Assembly (NCBI GenBank): GCA_003159795.1
Contig: PLPK01000029.1
Span: forward strand, 260-34,653
Direction of reading: 5' to 3'
Length of the DNA stretch: 34,394 nt
DNA from: Acidimicrobiaceae bacterium
GTDB taxonomy: Bacteria; Actinomycetota; Acidimicrobiia; Acidimicrobiales; Bog-793
Shown: positions 23,949-33,921 of the stretch, piece by piece
How the letters are laid out: every line of letters begins with the position of its first letter
How positions within the stretch are numbered: position 1 is the first letter of the stretch
Translations under genes and position numbers: made by a program
Notes under the pieces: generated by a model
What the model was told of the DNA's origin: nothing
Database searches by the model: none
Seen by the model: only the letters and a program-made list of their open reading frames with translations

Positions 23949-24023
23949 TCGGGGAGGCGGGATTCGAACCCGCGACCTCCTGCTCCCAAAGCAGGCGCGC
24001 TAACCAAGCTGCGCTACTCCCCG
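23949..24023 (-). tRNA. tRNA-Pro (anticodon TGG), CCA not fully encoded
   Basis: A complete cloverleaf is on the minus strand. CGGGGAG pairs with CTCCCCG, the D loop is AGCTTGGTTAGC, the anticodon stem CCTGC/GCAGG holds the loop TTTGGGA with anticodon TGG, and the T arm has GGGTTCGAATCCC. The discriminator is A. The next bases read CCG rather than CCA, so the end must be completed by tRNA nucleotidyltransferase. TACGAT at 24037-24032 lies eight bases before the 5' end as a -10 candidate. The 3' part is duplicated at 19227-19269, so this gene is the likely integration target. Confidence 0.95.
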
Positions 24024-24184
24024 CCGGACCGATCGTACGGGAGGAAACGGTGGCGCGAATGATCCGGCCGCCACCTGCGCCCGACGGGTCCGTCCGGTCT
24101 CGGCGCGCCAGGGCCGGCCGCTCGCGTCCCACGAAGCGGCCATTCGGGCGTTCCGCACTGGAAAATCCCGGGCCATTGGGCCGG

Positions 24185-24190
24185 TAGACT
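24185..24190 (+). promoter_or_regulatory. Candidate -10 box of the tig operon
   Basis: TAGACT ends 11 bases before the tig ATG. No Shine-Dalgarno sequence lies between them and no good -35 box is seen at 17 bp, so the tig mRNA may have almost no leader. Confidence 0.4.
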
Positions 24191-24201
24191 GCCGCGTTCA
24201 T

Positions 24202-25578
24202 ATGCGCACCTCCGTCGAACCCCTGGAGAAGAACAAGTTCAAGCTCACCGTCGAGATCGACGACGAGGAGGTGGCGAGGGCTGAGGCGGAGACGCTCAAA
24301 CGGCTCGCCCGCGAGGCGCGTATCCCCGGGTTCCGGCCCGGCCGGGTCCCCCGCCGGTTGCTCGAGGCCCGGCTCGGGGCGAAGACGATCCGGGAGGAGG
24401 CGCTGCGTGACGTCCTGCCGCGCCTGTACGGCGAGGCGGTGAAGGAGACCGCGCTTGACGTCATCGCGGCCCCGAAGATCGACATCACCTCGGGTGACGA
24501 GTCCGGGCCTGTCGCGTTCGAAGCCGTGGTCGAGGTGCGCCCGGAGGTGTCGATCCCCGGCTACGACGGTCTCGTCGTCACGGTGCCGAACCCGGCGGTC
24601 ACCGAGGTCGACATCGACGCGCAGGTCGACCGGCTGCGAGAGCAGTTCGCCTCGCTCACCGAGGTCGGCCGCCCGGCGGCCGACGGCGACCTCGTGACGC
24701 TCGACGTGCACGGCACCCGGGCCGGCAAACCCGCCGAGGGTCTCGTCGCCGACGACCTCGTCTACCAGGTGGGGACCGGCGGGATCGTGCAGGGGGTCGA
24801 TGAACGCCTGGCGGGAGCGAAGGTCGGGGACATCTTCGAGATGGACTCCGAGGACGCGCCCGGGGGGCCCGCCCACCTGCGTCTGCTGGTGAAGCAGGTA
24901 CGGGAGAAGGTCCTGCCCGTCCCCGACGACGAGTTCGCCTCGGACGCCTCGGAGTTCGAGTCCCTCGCCGAGCTGCGCGCTGACCTGGCCACCCGGCTCT
25001 CGGTCGCGAAGCGCAGCCAGGCGAACGCACTGTTCCGCAACCGGGCCCTCGACGCGCTCAGCGAGCTCGTGACCGACGAGATGCCGCCGGCGCTCGTCGC
25101 CCGGGAGACACAGACGATCCTCGAGGACTTCGTCAACAGCCTTGCGGCGAGGAAGGTCTTGTTCTCGACCTACCTCGAGGTCACCGGGGCCAACGAGGAA
25201 GCGGTGCTCGCCGAGTTCGCCGAGCAGGCAGAGAGGGAGGTGCGCGCCGATCTCGCCCTGCGGGCGCTCGTCGCCGCCGAGGCGATCGAGGTCGACGAGT
25301 CGGAGCTCGACGAGGAGATCGTCCACCTGGCCGGACAGGCGGGCCAAACCCCCGCGCAGGTGCGGTCGACCATCGACCGGAGCGGTGGTCTTGCTGGGCT
25401 ACGATCGCAGCTCAGAAGGGCAAAGGCCCTGAGCTGGCTCATCGAGCACGTCGCCGTCGTCGATGACGAGGGGCACCCGCTGGATCGGGCGGTCCTTGCG
25501 GTCGACGAAGTCGACGCTGGCGCCGTGCATGACGGATCAGACCAGGCACCACCGCCCGTTGAGGAGGCAGAGCAGTGA
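24202..25578 (+). CDS. tig: Trigger factor
   Basis: Trigger factor binds ribosomes at L23 and shelters nascent chains; it has peptidyl-prolyl isomerase activity. The 458-residue protein has the N-terminal ribosome-binding domain with [19 protein letters not shown] (the GFRxGxxP signature, near residue 43), an FKBP-like domain (about 150-235, with [14 protein letters not shown]), and a long helical C-terminal domain. An acidic tail (PPPVEEAEQ) ends it. It sits upstream of clpP and clpX as in most bacteria. Its TGA overlaps the GTG of clpP. Confidence 0.97.
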   Translation: MRTSVEPLEKNKFKLTVEIDDEEVARAEAETLKRLAREARIPGFRPGRVPRRLLEARLGAKTIREEALRDVLPRLYGEAVKETALDVIAAPKIDITSGDESGPVAFEAVVEVRPEVSIPGYDGLVVTVPNPAVTEVDIDAQVDRLREQFASLTEVGRPAADGDLVTLDVHGTRAGKPAEGLVADDLVYQVGTGGIVQGVDERLAGAKVGDIFEMDSEDAPGGPAHLRLLVKQVREKVLPVPDDEFASDASEFESLAELRADLATRLSVAKRSQANALFRNRALDALSELVTDEMPPALVARETQTILEDFVNSLAARKVLFSTYLEVTGANEEAVLAEFAEQAEREVRADLALRALVAAEAIEVDESELDEEIVHLAGQAGQTPAQVRSTIDRSGGLAGLRSQLRRAKALSWLIEHVAVVDDEGHPLDRAVLAVDEVDAGAVHDGSDQAPPPVEEAEQ

Positions 25579-26204
25579 GCGGGTACGACTACCTCGTCCC
25601 GACGGTCGTCGAATCGTCGAGCAAGGGCGAACGCGCCTACGACCTGTACTCGCGGTTGCTGCGCGACCGCATCATCTTCATCGGCACACCGATCGACGAC
25701 ACCGTCGCGAACCTCGTCTCGGCCCAGATGCTGTTCCTCGAGTCCGAGGACCAGGACAAGGACATCAACATCTACATCAACTCCCCGGGCGGGGACATCA
25801 CCGCGCTCTTCGCGGTCTACGACACGATGAAGTACGTCCGTCCCGACAAGTCGACGTTCTGCTTCGGACAGGCGGCCAGCGCGGCGGCGGTCCTGCTCGC
25901 CTCGGGCACGAGGGGCAAACGTTTCGCGCTGCCGCACGCCAGGATCATGCTTCACCAGCCCTATGGTGGCGCGGCCGGCCAGGCGACCGACATCGAGCTG
26001 CAGGCCAAGGAAATCCTGCGGATGCGCGACATGCTGAACGAGATGCTGGCCGGCGACACCGGGCAGTCGATCGAGAAGATCCAGCACGACACCGACCGTG
26101 ACTTCATCATGAGTGCGGCCGAGGCGCGGGACTACGGTGTCATCGACGAGGTGATCACGAGCCGGGAGGCCATCGACGTGCTGTCGGCGGCCGGCGCAGC
26201 CTGA
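25575..26204 (+). CDS. clpP: ATP-dependent Clp protease proteolytic subunit ClpP
   Basis: ClpP forms the tetradecameric serine protease chamber used with ClpX or ClpC. The 209-residue product has [21 protein letters not shown], the nucleophile in [14 protein letters not shown] (Ser about 101), MLHQPYGG (His about 126) and the Asp in [13 protein letters not shown] (about 175). The residue after the Ser-containing AAS is Ala-Ala instead of the common Met-Gly. Many Actinomycetota have two adjacent clpP genes; only one is present here. The GTG start overlaps the tig stop, and clpX follows after 13 bp. Confidence 0.96.
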   Translation: MSGYDYLVPTVVESSSKGERAYDLYSRLLRDRIIFIGTPIDDTVANLVSAQMLFLESEDQDKDINIYINSPGGDITALFAVYDTMKYVRPDKSTFCFGQAASAAAVLLASGTRGKRFALPHARIMLHQPYGGAAGQATDIELQAKEILRMRDMLNEMLAGDTGQSIEKIQHDTDRDFIMSAAEARDYGVIDEVITSREAIDVLSAAGAA

Positions 26205-26217
26205 GCTAGGAGGGGAC

Positions 26218-27492
26218 GTGGCCAAGTTCGGCGACGGCGGCGAGCTCGTGAAGTGCAGCTTCTGCGGCAAGTCGCAGAAGCAGGTGAAGAAGCTGATCGC
26301 GGGGCCTGGCGTCTACATCTGCGACGAGTGCATCGAGCTGTGCAACGACATCATCGAGGAGGAGCTCTCCGAGACCTCGGAGGTCCGCTTCGAAGACCTG
26401 CCGAAGCCCCGTGAGATCTTCGACTTCCTGAACGACTACGTCATCGGCCAGGACCAGGCGAAGAAGATCCTCTCCGTCGCCGTCTACAACCACTACAAGC
26501 GCGTCCAGGCCGGCGCGCCAACCGATGCCGACGTCGAGCTCGCCAAGTCGAACATCCTGCTCCTCGGTCCGACCGGTTGCGGCAAGACGCTGCTCGCCCA
26601 GACGCTCGCCCGCATGCTCAACGTGCCCTTCGCCATCGCCGACGCGACCGCCCTCACCGAGGCGGGGTACGTGGGTGAGGACGTCGAGAACATCCTTTTG
26701 AAGCTGATCCAGGCTGCCGACTACGACGTGAAGAAGGCCGAGACCGGCATCATCTACATCGACGAAATCGACAAGATCGCGCGCAAGAGCGAGAACCCCT
26801 CGATCACCAGGGACGTCTCGGGCGAGGGGGTCCAGCAGGCGCTCCTGAAGATCCTCGAGGGCACGACGGCGTCCGTGCCCCCGCAGGGCGGGCGCAAGCA
26901 TCCGCACCAGGAGTTCATCCAGATCGACACGACGAACGTGCTCTTCATCTGCGGCGGCGCCTTCGCCGGCCTCGACCGGATCATCGAGTCGCGCATCGGC
27001 CGCTCGGGGATCGGCTTCCGCGCCGAGATCCGCCGCCCCCGCCGCGACGACGAGTCCCGGTTGCTGCTCGAGGTGCTGCCGGAAGATCTCCTGAAGTTCG
27101 GCCTCATCCCCGAGTTCGTCGGGCGCCTCCCCGTGATCGGCGCCGTGTCGAACCTCGATAAGGCGGCCCTCGAGCGGATCCTCGTCGAGCCGAAAAACGC
27201 CCTCTTGAAGCAGTACCGCCGGGTGTTCGACCTCGACGGCGTCGAGCTCGAGATCACCGACGACGCGCTCGAGGCGATCGCCGAACAGGCGCTCCTGCGG
27301 GGCACGGGTGCGCGGGGCCTGCGCGCGATCCTTGAGGAGGTGCTCCTCGAGGTGATGTACGACCTGCCATCGCGTAGCGACATCGGCCGCTGCGTCGTCG
27401 ACAAGGACACCGTCCTCGAGCGCGTTGCGCCGACCCTCGTCCCCCGGAGTGTCGACGAGAAGTCGGACCGGCCGCGCCGTGCGGCGTCCTGA
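26218..27492 (+). CDS. clpX: ATP-dependent Clp protease ATP-binding subunit ClpX
   Basis: ClpX is the AAA+ unfoldase that feeds ClpP. The 424-residue product has an N-terminal zinc-binding domain (Cys 13, 16, 35 and 38: CSFCGK and ICDECIELC), the Walker A GPTGCGKT (about 117-124), Walker [11 protein letters not shown], the substrate-loop GYVGEDVEN, and [12 protein letters not shown]-like sensor segments ([20 protein letters not shown]). The C-terminal [24 protein letters not shown] is the sensor-2 region. The IGF-like ClpP-binding loop is seen as SGIGFRAE. The start GTG at 26218 follows AGGAGGGG. Confidence 0.97.
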   Translation: MAKFGDGGELVKCSFCGKSQKQVKKLIAGPGVYICDECIELCNDIIEEELSETSEVRFEDLPKPREIFDFLNDYVIGQDQAKKILSVAVYNHYKRVQAGAPTDADVELAKSNILLLGPTGCGKTLLAQTLARMLNVPFAIADATALTEAGYVGEDVENILLKLIQAADYDVKKAETGIIYIDEIDKIARKSENPSITRDVSGEGVQQALLKILEGTTASVPPQGGRKHPHQEFIQIDTTNVLFICGGAFAGLDRIIESRIGRSGIGFRAEIRRPRRDDESRLLLEVLPEDLLKFGLIPEFVGRLPVIGAVSNLDKAALERILVEPKNALLKQYRRVFDLDGVELEITDDALEAIAEQALLRGTGARGLRAILEEVLLEVMYDLPSRSDIGRCVVDKDTVLERVAPTLVPRSVDEKSDRPRRAAS

Positions 27493-28873
27493 CGACTCGC
27501 CCGACCATCGCTCGCCCGAGGACGACCCAGCCGGATCCGGTAGCGATTCACTGGGCGAGGTGCTCGCCTGGCTCGACCGGCACATCAACCTCGAGGCGAT
27601 CGAGCGCGGGAGGGCCGGGAGGGCTGCCCAGCCGACCCTCGAGCGGATCGCCGCGCTCACGGCGGCGATGGGCGACCCCGAGCGTTCGTTCCCGGTCATC
27701 CACATCACCGGCACGAACGGCAAGACCTCGACGACGAGGTTGTGCACGGCGCTGGTCGCAGCCCAGGGCCTGTCGGTCGGCACCTACACGAGCCCGCACC
27801 TCGTCGCGCTGAACGAGCGGATCGCCTGGAACGGCGAGCCGATCTCGGAAGAGGACCTGCTCGGCGTGCTGAGCCCGCTCGCGGCCCTCGAGGATTTCAT
27901 CCGGGCCGAGCACCCCGAAATGCTGGCGCCGACCTGGTTCGAGCTCATGACGGCGGCGGCGTACCGCTACTTCGCCGACGTCGCGGTCGATGCCGGGGTC
28001 GTCGAGGTGGGTCTCGGCGGGCGTTACGACGCGACGAACGTCGCCGACGGCCAGGTGGCGGTGGTGACGAATGTCGAGCTCGACCACGTCGCGATCCTCG
28101 GGGGCACGCGTGTCGAGATTGCCAGGGAGAAGTCCGGCGTCCTGAAACCGGGCTGCGTGGCGGTCGTCGGCGAGGAGGACGACGAGATCGTCAGCGTGAT
28201 CGAGGCCGAGGCCCGCGCGGTGGACGCCGCGGCGTTCTGGCGCCGGGGGTTCGAGTTCGATTGCGTCGGCAACTTCGCCGCGCACGGCGGCCGGGTCGTC
28301 TCGGTGCGGACACCCGGGGCGAACTACGAGGAGCTGTTCGTGCCGCTCTACGGCGCCCACCAGGGTGACAACGTGGCGGTGGCGGTCGCCGCCGCCGAGG
28401 CGTTCTTCGGCTCCGCCCTCGACGAGGCGGTCGTCGCCGAGGCACTCGGCTCGGTGCGGGTCCCCGGGCGGTTGGAGGTTCTCGGGCGCCGGCCACTCGT
28501 CGTGCTCGACGGGGCGCACAACCCCGCCGGGGCCGCCGCGCTGGGCCGGGCCCTGGTGGAGGACTTCGCCACGGTGCGCCGGGTCGTCCTCGTCTTCGGC
28601 TGCCTGAACGGCCGGTCGCCCGCCGAGGTCCTCGCCGCCATCGGCCCCGACCGCATCGCCCACGTCATCGCCTGCGCGCCGCCCTCGCTGCGGGGGCTCC
28701 CCACGGCCGAGGTCGCCGCCGCGGCGGCGTCGCTCGGGCTCGACTCGAGCGTCGCCGACTCGGTCCCCGAGGCCCTGCGCGCCGCACGCGCCCTCGTCGA
28801 CGAGGACGACCTCGTGCTCGTCACCGGGTCGCTCTACCTCGTCGGCGCGGCGCGGGGATATCTCACCAGGTAG
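27479..28873 (+). CDS. folC: Folylpolyglutamate synthase / dihydrofolate synthase FolC
   Basis: FolC adds glutamate to dihydropteroate and to tetrahydrofolates. The Mur-ligase-like protein (about 464 residues) has the P-loop [46 protein letters not shown], the Lys in [12 protein letters not shown], and the C-terminal [17 protein letters not shown] chose the GTG at 27479, overlapping the end of clpX by 14 bp. The frame is open to 27425, and a GTG at 27449 is also possible. An Asp/Pro-rich arm of about 20 residues precedes the conserved part. The clpX-folC-ndk order suggests one long operon from tig. Confidence 0.94.
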   Translation: MRRPDDSPDHRSPEDDPAGSGSDSLGEVLAWLDRHINLEAIERGRAGRAAQPTLERIAALTAAMGDPERSFPVIHITGTNGKTSTTRLCTALVAAQGLSVGTYTSPHLVALNERIAWNGEPISEEDLLGVLSPLAALEDFIRAEHPEMLAPTWFELMTAAAYRYFADVAVDAGVVEVGLGGRYDATNVADGQVAVVTNVELDHVAILGGTRVEIAREKSGVLKPGCVAVVGEEDDEIVSVIEAEARAVDAAAFWRRGFEFDCVGNFAAHGGRVVSVRTPGANYEELFVPLYGAHQGDNVAVAVAAAEAFFGSALDEAVVAEALGSVRVPGRLEVLGRRPLVVLDGAHNPAGAAALGRALVEDFATVRRVVLVFGCLNGRSPAEVLAAIGPDRIAHVIACAPPSLRGLPTAEVAAAAASLGLDSSVADSVPEALRAARALVDEDDLVLVTGSLYLVGAARGYLTR

Positions 28874-28886
28874 GGTCGGGAGCCGC

Positions 28887-29297
28887 ATGGACCGCACGCT
28901 CGTCATCTGCAAGCCCGACGCCGTCGAGCGCGGCCTCGTCGGCGAGATCGTCTCCCGGATCGAGCGCAAGGGGCTGAGAATCGTCGCCGCCCGGATGGTG
29001 ACCGTCGACGCCGAGCTCGCCAAGAGTCACTACGAGGAGCACCTCGGGAAACCCTTCTTCGAGAGCCTCGTAGCTTTCATCACGCGCTCGCCGTCCCTCG
29101 CGATGGTCGTCGAGGGGCCGCCGGCCACCTGGGCCGTCGTGCGCGGCCTGATGGGCCCGACGGACCCCGCCAAGGCCCCGCCCGGCACGATCCGGGGTGA
29201 CCTGGGCTTTTCCACGCCGGACAACCTCGTCCACGGCTCGGACGGCCCGGAGTCGGCGGCGCGGGAGATCGCGCTCTTCTTCCCGGAACTCGCCTAG
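28887..29297 (+). CDS. ndk: Nucleoside diphosphate kinase
   Basis: Ndk moves the gamma-phosphate of ATP to other NDPs through a phosphohistidine. The 136-residue product starts [21 protein letters not shown], has [18 protein letters not shown], and the catalytic His 116 in [16 protein letters not shown]. Length is typical. The ATG has GGGAG five bases upstream. The gap to the mreB promoter is short. Confidence 0.97.
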   Translation: MDRTLVICKPDAVERGLVGEIVSRIERKGLRIVAARMVTVDAELAKSHYEEHLGKPFFESLVAFITRSPSLAMVVEGPPATWAVVRGLMGPTDPAKAPPGTIRGDLGFSTPDNLVHGSDGPESAAREIALFFPELA

Positions 29298-29337
29298 GCG
29301 ACCGGGGCGGAGCGCACGCCGATCGACCGGCGGCGCC

Positions 29338-29366
29338 TTGTTCGGTCGGGGGTACTGCCGTAACCT
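29338..29366 (+). promoter_or_regulatory. Promoter of the mreB operon
   Basis: TTGTTC (29338-29343), a 17-bp spacer and TAACCT (29361-29366) form the best sigma-70-like promoter in the window. It lies about 36 bp before the mreB ATG, giving a leader of roughly 28 bases that contains a GGGGAGCAGG ribosome site. Confidence 0.65.
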
Positions 29367-29401
29367 GGGCGGACAGTGGTGGAGCGGGGAGCAGGCCGGT
29401 C

Positions 29402-30430
29402 ATGAATGCCAGGAGCTGGAGCGTCGCGGGTCGCGACATGGCGGTCGATCTCGGAACCGCAAACACCCTCGTCTATGTGCGCGGCAAGGGCATCGTCTTG
29501 AACGAGCCGTCCGTCGTCGCGATCAACGTCCTCGACGGCCAGCCGCTCGCCGTCGGCCACGAGGCGAAGCGGATGATCGGCCGGACGCCGAGCAACATCC
29601 AGGCGATCCGGCCGCTGAAGGACGGCGTCATCGCGGATTTCGAGGTCTGCGAGATGATGCTGCGCTATTTCATCCGCAGGGTGCACCCCCGGCGGTTCTC
29701 CAAGCCCCAGATCGTGATCTGCGTGCCCTCGGGCATCACCGGCGTGGAGAAGCGCGCCGTCCAGGAGGCCGCCGAGTACGCCGGGGCGCGCCACGCCTAC
29801 ATCCTCGAAGAGCCGATGGCGGCGGCGATCGGGGCCGGTCTTCCGGTCCACGAGCCGACGGGGAACATGGTCGTCGACATCGGCGGTGGCACGACCGAGG
29901 TCGCCGTGATCTCGCTCGGTGGCATCGTCACGAGTCAGTCGATCCGGATCGCCGGTGACGAGCTCGACCAGGCGATCATCGCCTTCGCCAAGAAGGAGTA
30001 CAGCCTGGCGCTCGGCGAGCGCACGGCCGAGGAGATCAAGATCACGATCGGCTCGGCCTGCGAGCTCGAGGAGGAGCTGCATGCCGAGATCCGCGGCCGG
30101 GACCTCGTCACCGGACTGCCGAAGATGGTCATCACCTCGACCCAGGACATCCGGCGGGCGATCGAGGAGCCCGTGGCGGCGATCGTCGACGCGATCAAGG
30201 CGACGCTCGACAAGACCCCTCCCGAACTCGTCGCCGACGTCTCGGGCCAGGGGCTCGTCCTCACGGGTGGCGGGGCGCTGCTGCACGGCCTCGACGTGCG
30301 GCTGGCGGCAGAGACGAACATGCCGATCGTCGTCGCCCAGGACCCGCTGAACTGCGTTGCGATCGGCGGCGGGATGTGCCTCGAGAACATCGACGCCCTC
30401 CGCTCGCTGCTCGTGTCCTCCGGTCACTAG
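29402..30430 (+). CDS. mreB: Rod shape-determining protein MreB
   Basis: MreB is the bacterial actin that organises side-wall peptidoglycan synthesis. The 342-residue protein has MAVDLGTANTLVYVRGKGIVLNEPSV (phosphate 1), VPSGITGVEKRAV, ILEEPMAAAIGAGLPV, VVDIGGGTTEVAVISLGG (phosphate 2) and LVLTGGGALLHGLD (adenosine). The start ATG at 29402 has GGGGAG upstream. An extra 12 residues precede the usual DLGTAN block. It leads the mreB-mreC-mreD-mrdA operon, which indicates a rod-shaped cell that builds lateral wall. Confidence 0.97.
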   Translation: MNARSWSVAGRDMAVDLGTANTLVYVRGKGIVLNEPSVVAINVLDGQPLAVGHEAKRMIGRTPSNIQAIRPLKDGVIADFEVCEMMLRYFIRRVHPRRFSKPQIVICVPSGITGVEKRAVQEAAEYAGARHAYILEEPMAAAIGAGLPVHEPTGNMVVDIGGGTTEVAVISLGGIVTSQSIRIAGDELDQAIIAFAKKEYSLALGERTAEEIKITIGSACELEEELHAEIRGRDLVTGLPKMVITSTQDIRRAIEEPVAAIVDAIKATLDKTPPELVADVSGQGLVLTGGGALLHGLDVRLAAETNMPIVVAQDPLNCVAIGGGMCLENIDALRSLLVSSGH

Positions 30431-30448
30431 CGGCCCGGGGCTCGGCAG

Positions 30449-31279
30449 GTGGCCGCCAACCGGCATACGAGCCAGCGGCTGACGCTGGTCATGCTCGTGC
30501 TCGCCTCGATCACCGTCCTCACGCTCGACTACCACGGGCAGGCGAGCCACGCCATCACCCACGTCCGCAACGCCGTGCGCGACGTCATCAGCCCGATCCA
30601 GCGCGGTATTGCCGTGGCGCTGCACCCGGTCGGCGACGTGTTCTCCGGCACGATCCATTACGGGTCGCTCGAGACCCAGAACCAGCAGCTGCGCGAGGAG
30701 CTCGGCCGGATCCGGCTGAAGCTTGCCGCCGACTCCTACGCCTCGGCTGAGGCGCAGCGGGTCCTCGCGCTCGCCCACCTGCCCTACGTCGCGGGCATCC
30801 CGCTCATCCCGGGCGAGGTGATCGGGAACGCGACGTCGGACTTCCAGGCGACCGTCGAGCTCGGCGAGGGCACGTCGTCCGGTGTCGGGCCGGGCATGCC
30901 CGTCGTGGCGAACGCCGGGTTCGTCGGCACGGTCGTCTCGGCGTCGTCGTCCACCGCGACCGTGCTACTCCTCACGGACGCGACCTCGTCGATCCCCGTC
31001 ACGATCGGCGGGTCCGGCCTGTACCGGGCCCTTGGCACCGGGTGGGGCCGGCCGCTCACACTCAACTACGTCGCCGGCACGACGGCCGTGCACCGCGGTG
31101 AGCTCGTCTACACGAGCGGGCTGGGCGGCGGGGCGATCCCGGCCGGTCTCCCCGTCGGGTTCGTGCGGAGCGTCCGGGTCTCGTCCCAGGGCCTGTCGGC
31201 GGCGGTGACCGTGACCCCGATAGTCAACCTCGACAACCTGCAGTTCGTCGACGTCCTCGAGTGGCTCGAGCCGGGTTGA
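30449..31279 (+). CDS. mreC: Rod shape-determining protein MreC
   Basis: MreC links the cytoplasmic MreB to the periplasmic PBP2 complex. The 276-residue product has one N-terminal membrane anchor (about 10-28, RLTLVMLVLASITVLTLDY), a coiled coil (about 65-110, with ETQNQQLREELGRIRLKLAADSY), and two beta-barrel domains with GIPLIPGEVIGN, GMPVVANAGFVGTVVSAS and the C-terminal VDVLEWL. The GTG at 30449 lacks a strong Shine-Dalgarno, and coupling with mreB 18 bp upstream is likely. Confidence 0.93.
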   Translation: MAANRHTSQRLTLVMLVLASITVLTLDYHGQASHAITHVRNAVRDVISPIQRGIAVALHPVGDVFSGTIHYGSLETQNQQLREELGRIRLKLAADSYASAEAQRVLALAHLPYVAGIPLIPGEVIGNATSDFQATVELGEGTSSGVGPGMPVVANAGFVGTVVSASSSTATVLLLTDATSSIPVTIGGSGLYRALGTGWGRPLTLNYVAGTTAVHRGELVYTSGLGGGAIPAGLPVGFVRSVRVSSQGLSAAVTVTPIVNLDNLQFVDVLEWLEPG

Positions 31280-31306
31280 GCCCGATGAGACGATGAGGGC
31301 AGAGAC

Positions 31307-31846
31307 GTGACGGGGACGAACTGGGCACGCCTCGTGCCCTTCGTCCTCGTCGGGCTCGTCTTCCAGGTCGCCGTGCTCAACGACGTCACCCTTTTCGGGG
31401 CACATCCCGACGTGATGATCCTCATCGCGGCGGGCGCCGGGATGGCCGCCGGTCCCCAGCGGGGCGCCGTCGCCGGGTTCGTCGCCGGGCTCGCCGCCGA
31501 CCTCGTCGTGAACCTCCCGTACGGGCTGTCGCCGCTCACCTTCGTGCTCGTCGGGTTCGGGACGGGCATGCTGCGGGCGAACCTCGCCTCCCGCGAGGTC
31601 GAGAGTACCCAGGCCGCGGCGTGCGTCGCGGCGGCGGCGCTCGGGACGCTCGGCTACGCGCTCCTCGGCACGATCACCGGACGGTCGGGCATGCTCGGGC
31701 TCGTCACGGTGTACGCCGTCCTCGCTGTCACGCTCGGCGCGCTCGTCCTTTCCTGGCCGGTACTGCGGGGCATGCGGTGGGTGTTCGCCGGGTCGCGGGC
31801 CCGCCTCGGCCTCGCGGTGCCCCGCGGCGGGAGCGCCTTGTCGTGA
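31307..31846 (+). CDS. mreD: Rod shape-determining protein MreD
   Basis: MreD is an integral membrane member of the elongasome. The 179-residue protein consists of about five hydrophobic segments (for example RLVPFVLVGLVFQVAVLNDV, ILIAAGAGMAAG, AVAGFVAGLAADLVVNLPYGLSPLTFVLVG and MLGLVTVYAVLAVTLGALVLS). The Asp-Leu-x-x-x-x-P-Y-G-L pattern near residue 65 is typical. The GTG start at 31307 follows AGAGACGTGACG. Its TGA overlaps the GTG of mrdA. The family diverges strongly, so identification leans on operon position. Confidence 0.9.
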   Translation: MTGTNWARLVPFVLVGLVFQVAVLNDVTLFGAHPDVMILIAAGAGMAAGPQRGAVAGFVAGLAADLVVNLPYGLSPLTFVLVGFGTGMLRANLASREVESTQAAACVAAAALGTLGYALLGTITGRSGMLGLVTVYAVLAVTLGALVLSWPVLRGMRWVFAGSRARLGLAVPRGGSALS

Positions 31847-33921
31847 AACGGTGGGAGTCCGCGCGTCGCCCCGGCGCCCGGCGTCGGGCGGCGCGCTGGG
31901 ACGGGGTGCCCGCCCGCCCCGCCAGCACCTTCGGCCCGCTCCCGCCACGCGCCGCGAGGTCGCGGCGCAAGCCGCTCAACAAGCCAGGTCGCGCCGGGAC
32001 CAGTAAGGCCCGCGAGGGGGCGCGCGTCGGGCTCCGGCTGTCGATCGCCGCCGTGGTCGTCGTCGTGCTGTTCGCGACGCTCCTCGTCCGGCTGTGGTCG
32101 CTGCAGGTCCTCCAGGGCAAGAGGCTGAACACCACCGCCCTGCAGACGACGACGAGGGCGGTCGTCACCCCCTCGCCCCGCGGGGAGATCCTCGCCCGGG
32201 GCGGTCAGGCGCTCGCCAAGGACTCCTTCGAGTGGGTCGTGACGGTGGCGACGACGCCGGGCCCCGCCGGAGCCCGGATCGCCGACCCGGCGGTGAAGCG
32301 ACGGCTCGTCGCACTGATCCCGGGGCTGACGGTGAGGGAGATCGACGCCGACCTGGCGAGCAACCAGTTCAGCCCGTACCAGCCGGTCCCGGTCGCCTTC
32401 AACGTCGCGCCGTCGGCGGTCCTCTACGTCGACCAGCACCACTCGCAGTTCCCCGGGGTCAAGGCGCAGCACGAGTCGGTGCGCGACTACCCCTCCGGGG
32501 ACCTCGCGACCCAGACGCTCGGCTACGTGCGCCAGATCACCGCCGCCGAGCTCGCGAAGTTGAAGCGCTACGGCTACGCCGAGAATGAGATTGTCGGACA
32601 GGCCGGGCTCGAGCAGGAGTACGAGCTGTACCTGCAGGGCAAGCCCGGTGTCGTGACCGAGGCGGTCACCCCCTCCGGCCAGGTCGTACGGACGGTGTCG
32701 GTCAAGCCGGCCAAGCCCGGTGACTCGCTCGTGCTGAACGTCGACCAGGGCCTGGAAAAGGACGTCAGCCAGTCGCTCGCGAACGAGATCGCCGCCGTGC
32801 GCGCGACCGGCAAGCCGGCGCCACTCGGCGCGGCCGTCGTGCTCGACCCCCGCAACGGCCAGGTGCTCGCGATGGCCTCCTACCCGAGCTACGACAACAA
32901 CTGGTGGATCACGGGGATGACGACCGCCCGCTACGCCTCCCTCAACTCGAACGCGGGGTACCCACTTACCAACTGGGCCATCCAGGGATTCCAGCCGCCG
33001 GGCTCGACCTTCAAGCTCGTGACGGCGACGGCGGCCCTCAACACCGGGCTCATCACGCCGTCGTCGATCATCGACGACACCGGGTTGTACCCGCTCCCCG
33101 GGGGCGCCCCCCTGCACGACGCCGACAACGTGCCGCTCGGCCCGATCAACGTCGTGACGGCGCTCACCCGCTCGAGCGACTTCTTCTTCTACACGCTCGG
33201 CGGGCGGTTCTGGGAGGCCCGCGCCACCTACGGCCTGACGCCCATCCAGAACGAGGCCCACCTCTACGGCCTGGGGGTCCCGAGCAGGATCGACCTGCCG
33301 GCAAACGAGGTGCAGAACGGCTGGGTCGACAGCCTGCAGACCCGCAAGCTCCTGCGCGAGCAGGCGCCGAAGGTCTACGCCGCCGCGTCGTGGTACCTCG
33401 GCGACAACGTCGAGATGGCCTTCGGCCAGGGCGAGACCGTCGTCACGCCGGTCCAGCTCGCCACGGCGTACGGGACGTTCGCCAACGGCGGCACCCGCTA
33501 CGCGCCCAAGCTCGCCGCGGCCGTCGTGGCGCCTTCGGGCAGGGTCGTCAGGCGCTTCGTCCCCCGCGTCCTCGACCACGTCACGATGTCGGCGGAGACC
33601 CGCCAGACGATCCTCGAGGGGCTCGAGGGCGCGGTGCAGAACCCGCTCGGCACGGCATACGCCGCCTTTGTCGGCTTCAACTTCGCCAAGTGGAACATCG
33701 CCGGCAAGACCGGGACGGCGACCGTCACCGTGAGCGACGTCGTGCAGCCGACCTCGTGGTTCGTCTCCTTCGGGGGCCCGCGGGGATCGGCGCCGCGCTA
33801 CGTCGTCTGCGTCGAGATCAACCAGGCGGGCTTCGGCGCCTCGGCGGCGGCGCCGGTCGCCCGGCAGATCTGGAACTACCTCTACGGCCACGGGGTCGAC
33901 CGGCTCGCCCCGGGGCGCTGA
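31843..33921 (+). CDS. mrdA: Penicillin-binding protein 2 (class B transpeptidase)
   Basis: PBP2 is the essential transpeptidase of cell elongation. From the GTG overlapping the mreD stop the protein is 692 residues. It has an Arg/Pro-rich cytoplasmic arm (1-60), one membrane anchor (about 67-86, LSIAAVVVVVLFATLLVRLW), a pedestal/dimerisation domain with PRGEILARGGQALAKDS, and the transpeptidase domain with SxxK in PPGSTFKLV (Ser 388, Lys 391), SxD in SSDFFFY (Ser 444) and KTGTA (Lys 622). The frame is also open further upstream, but that part is a shadow of mreD. The cytoplasmic arm is longer than in E. coli. A rodA gene, usually next, is not found in the remaining window. Confidence 0.96.
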   Translation: MKRWESARRPGARRRAARWDGVPARPASTFGPLPPRAARSRRKPLNKPGRAGTSKAREGARVGLRLSIAAVVVVVLFATLLVRLWSLQVLQGKRLNTTALQTTTRAVVTPSPRGEILARGGQALAKDSFEWVVTVATTPGPAGARIADPAVKRRLVALIPGLTVREIDADLASNQFSPYQPVPVAFNVAPSAVLYVDQHHSQFPGVKAQHESVRDYPSGDLATQTLGYVRQITAAELAKLKRYGYAENEIVGQAGLEQEYELYLQGKPGVVTEAVTPSGQVVRTVSVKPAKPGDSLVLNVDQGLEKDVSQSLANEIAAVRATGKPAPLGAAVVLDPRNGQVLAMASYPSYDNNWWITGMTTARYASLNSNAGYPLTNWAIQGFQPPGSTFKLVTATAALNTGLITPSSIIDDTGLYPLPGGAPLHDADNVPLGPINVVTALTRSSDFFFYTLGGRFWEARATYGLTPIQNEAHLYGLGVPSRIDLPANEVQNGWVDSLQTRKLLREQAPKVYAAASWYLGDNVEMAFGQGETVVTPVQLATAYGTFANGGTRYAPKLAAAVVAPSGRVVRRFVPRVLDHVTMSAETRQTILEGLEGAVQNPLGTAYAAFVGFNFAKWNIAGKTGTATVTVSDVVQPTSWFVSFGGPRGSAPRYVVCVEINQAGFGASAAAPVARQIWNYLYGHGVDRLAPGR

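Larger units (their letters stand above)
19227..23991. mobile_element. Putative tRNA-Pro-integrated genomic islet (remnant, no integrase)
   Basis: The segment is bounded by the 43-bp direct repeat of the tRNA-Pro 3' half. Its composition differs from the surroundings: hand counts give 34/60 GC at 21001-21060 and 32/60 at 21181-21240, against 42/60 at 27241-27300 in clpX. An 18-bp imperfect repeat (17 of 18 identical) lies near each end, at 19387-19404 and 23871-23888. The only substantial gene inside is a six-PAS/EAL protein, plus gene fragments at the left. I find no integrase, excisionase or transposase, so the islet is probably immobilised. The boundaries are inferred from the repeat. Confidence 0.65.
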
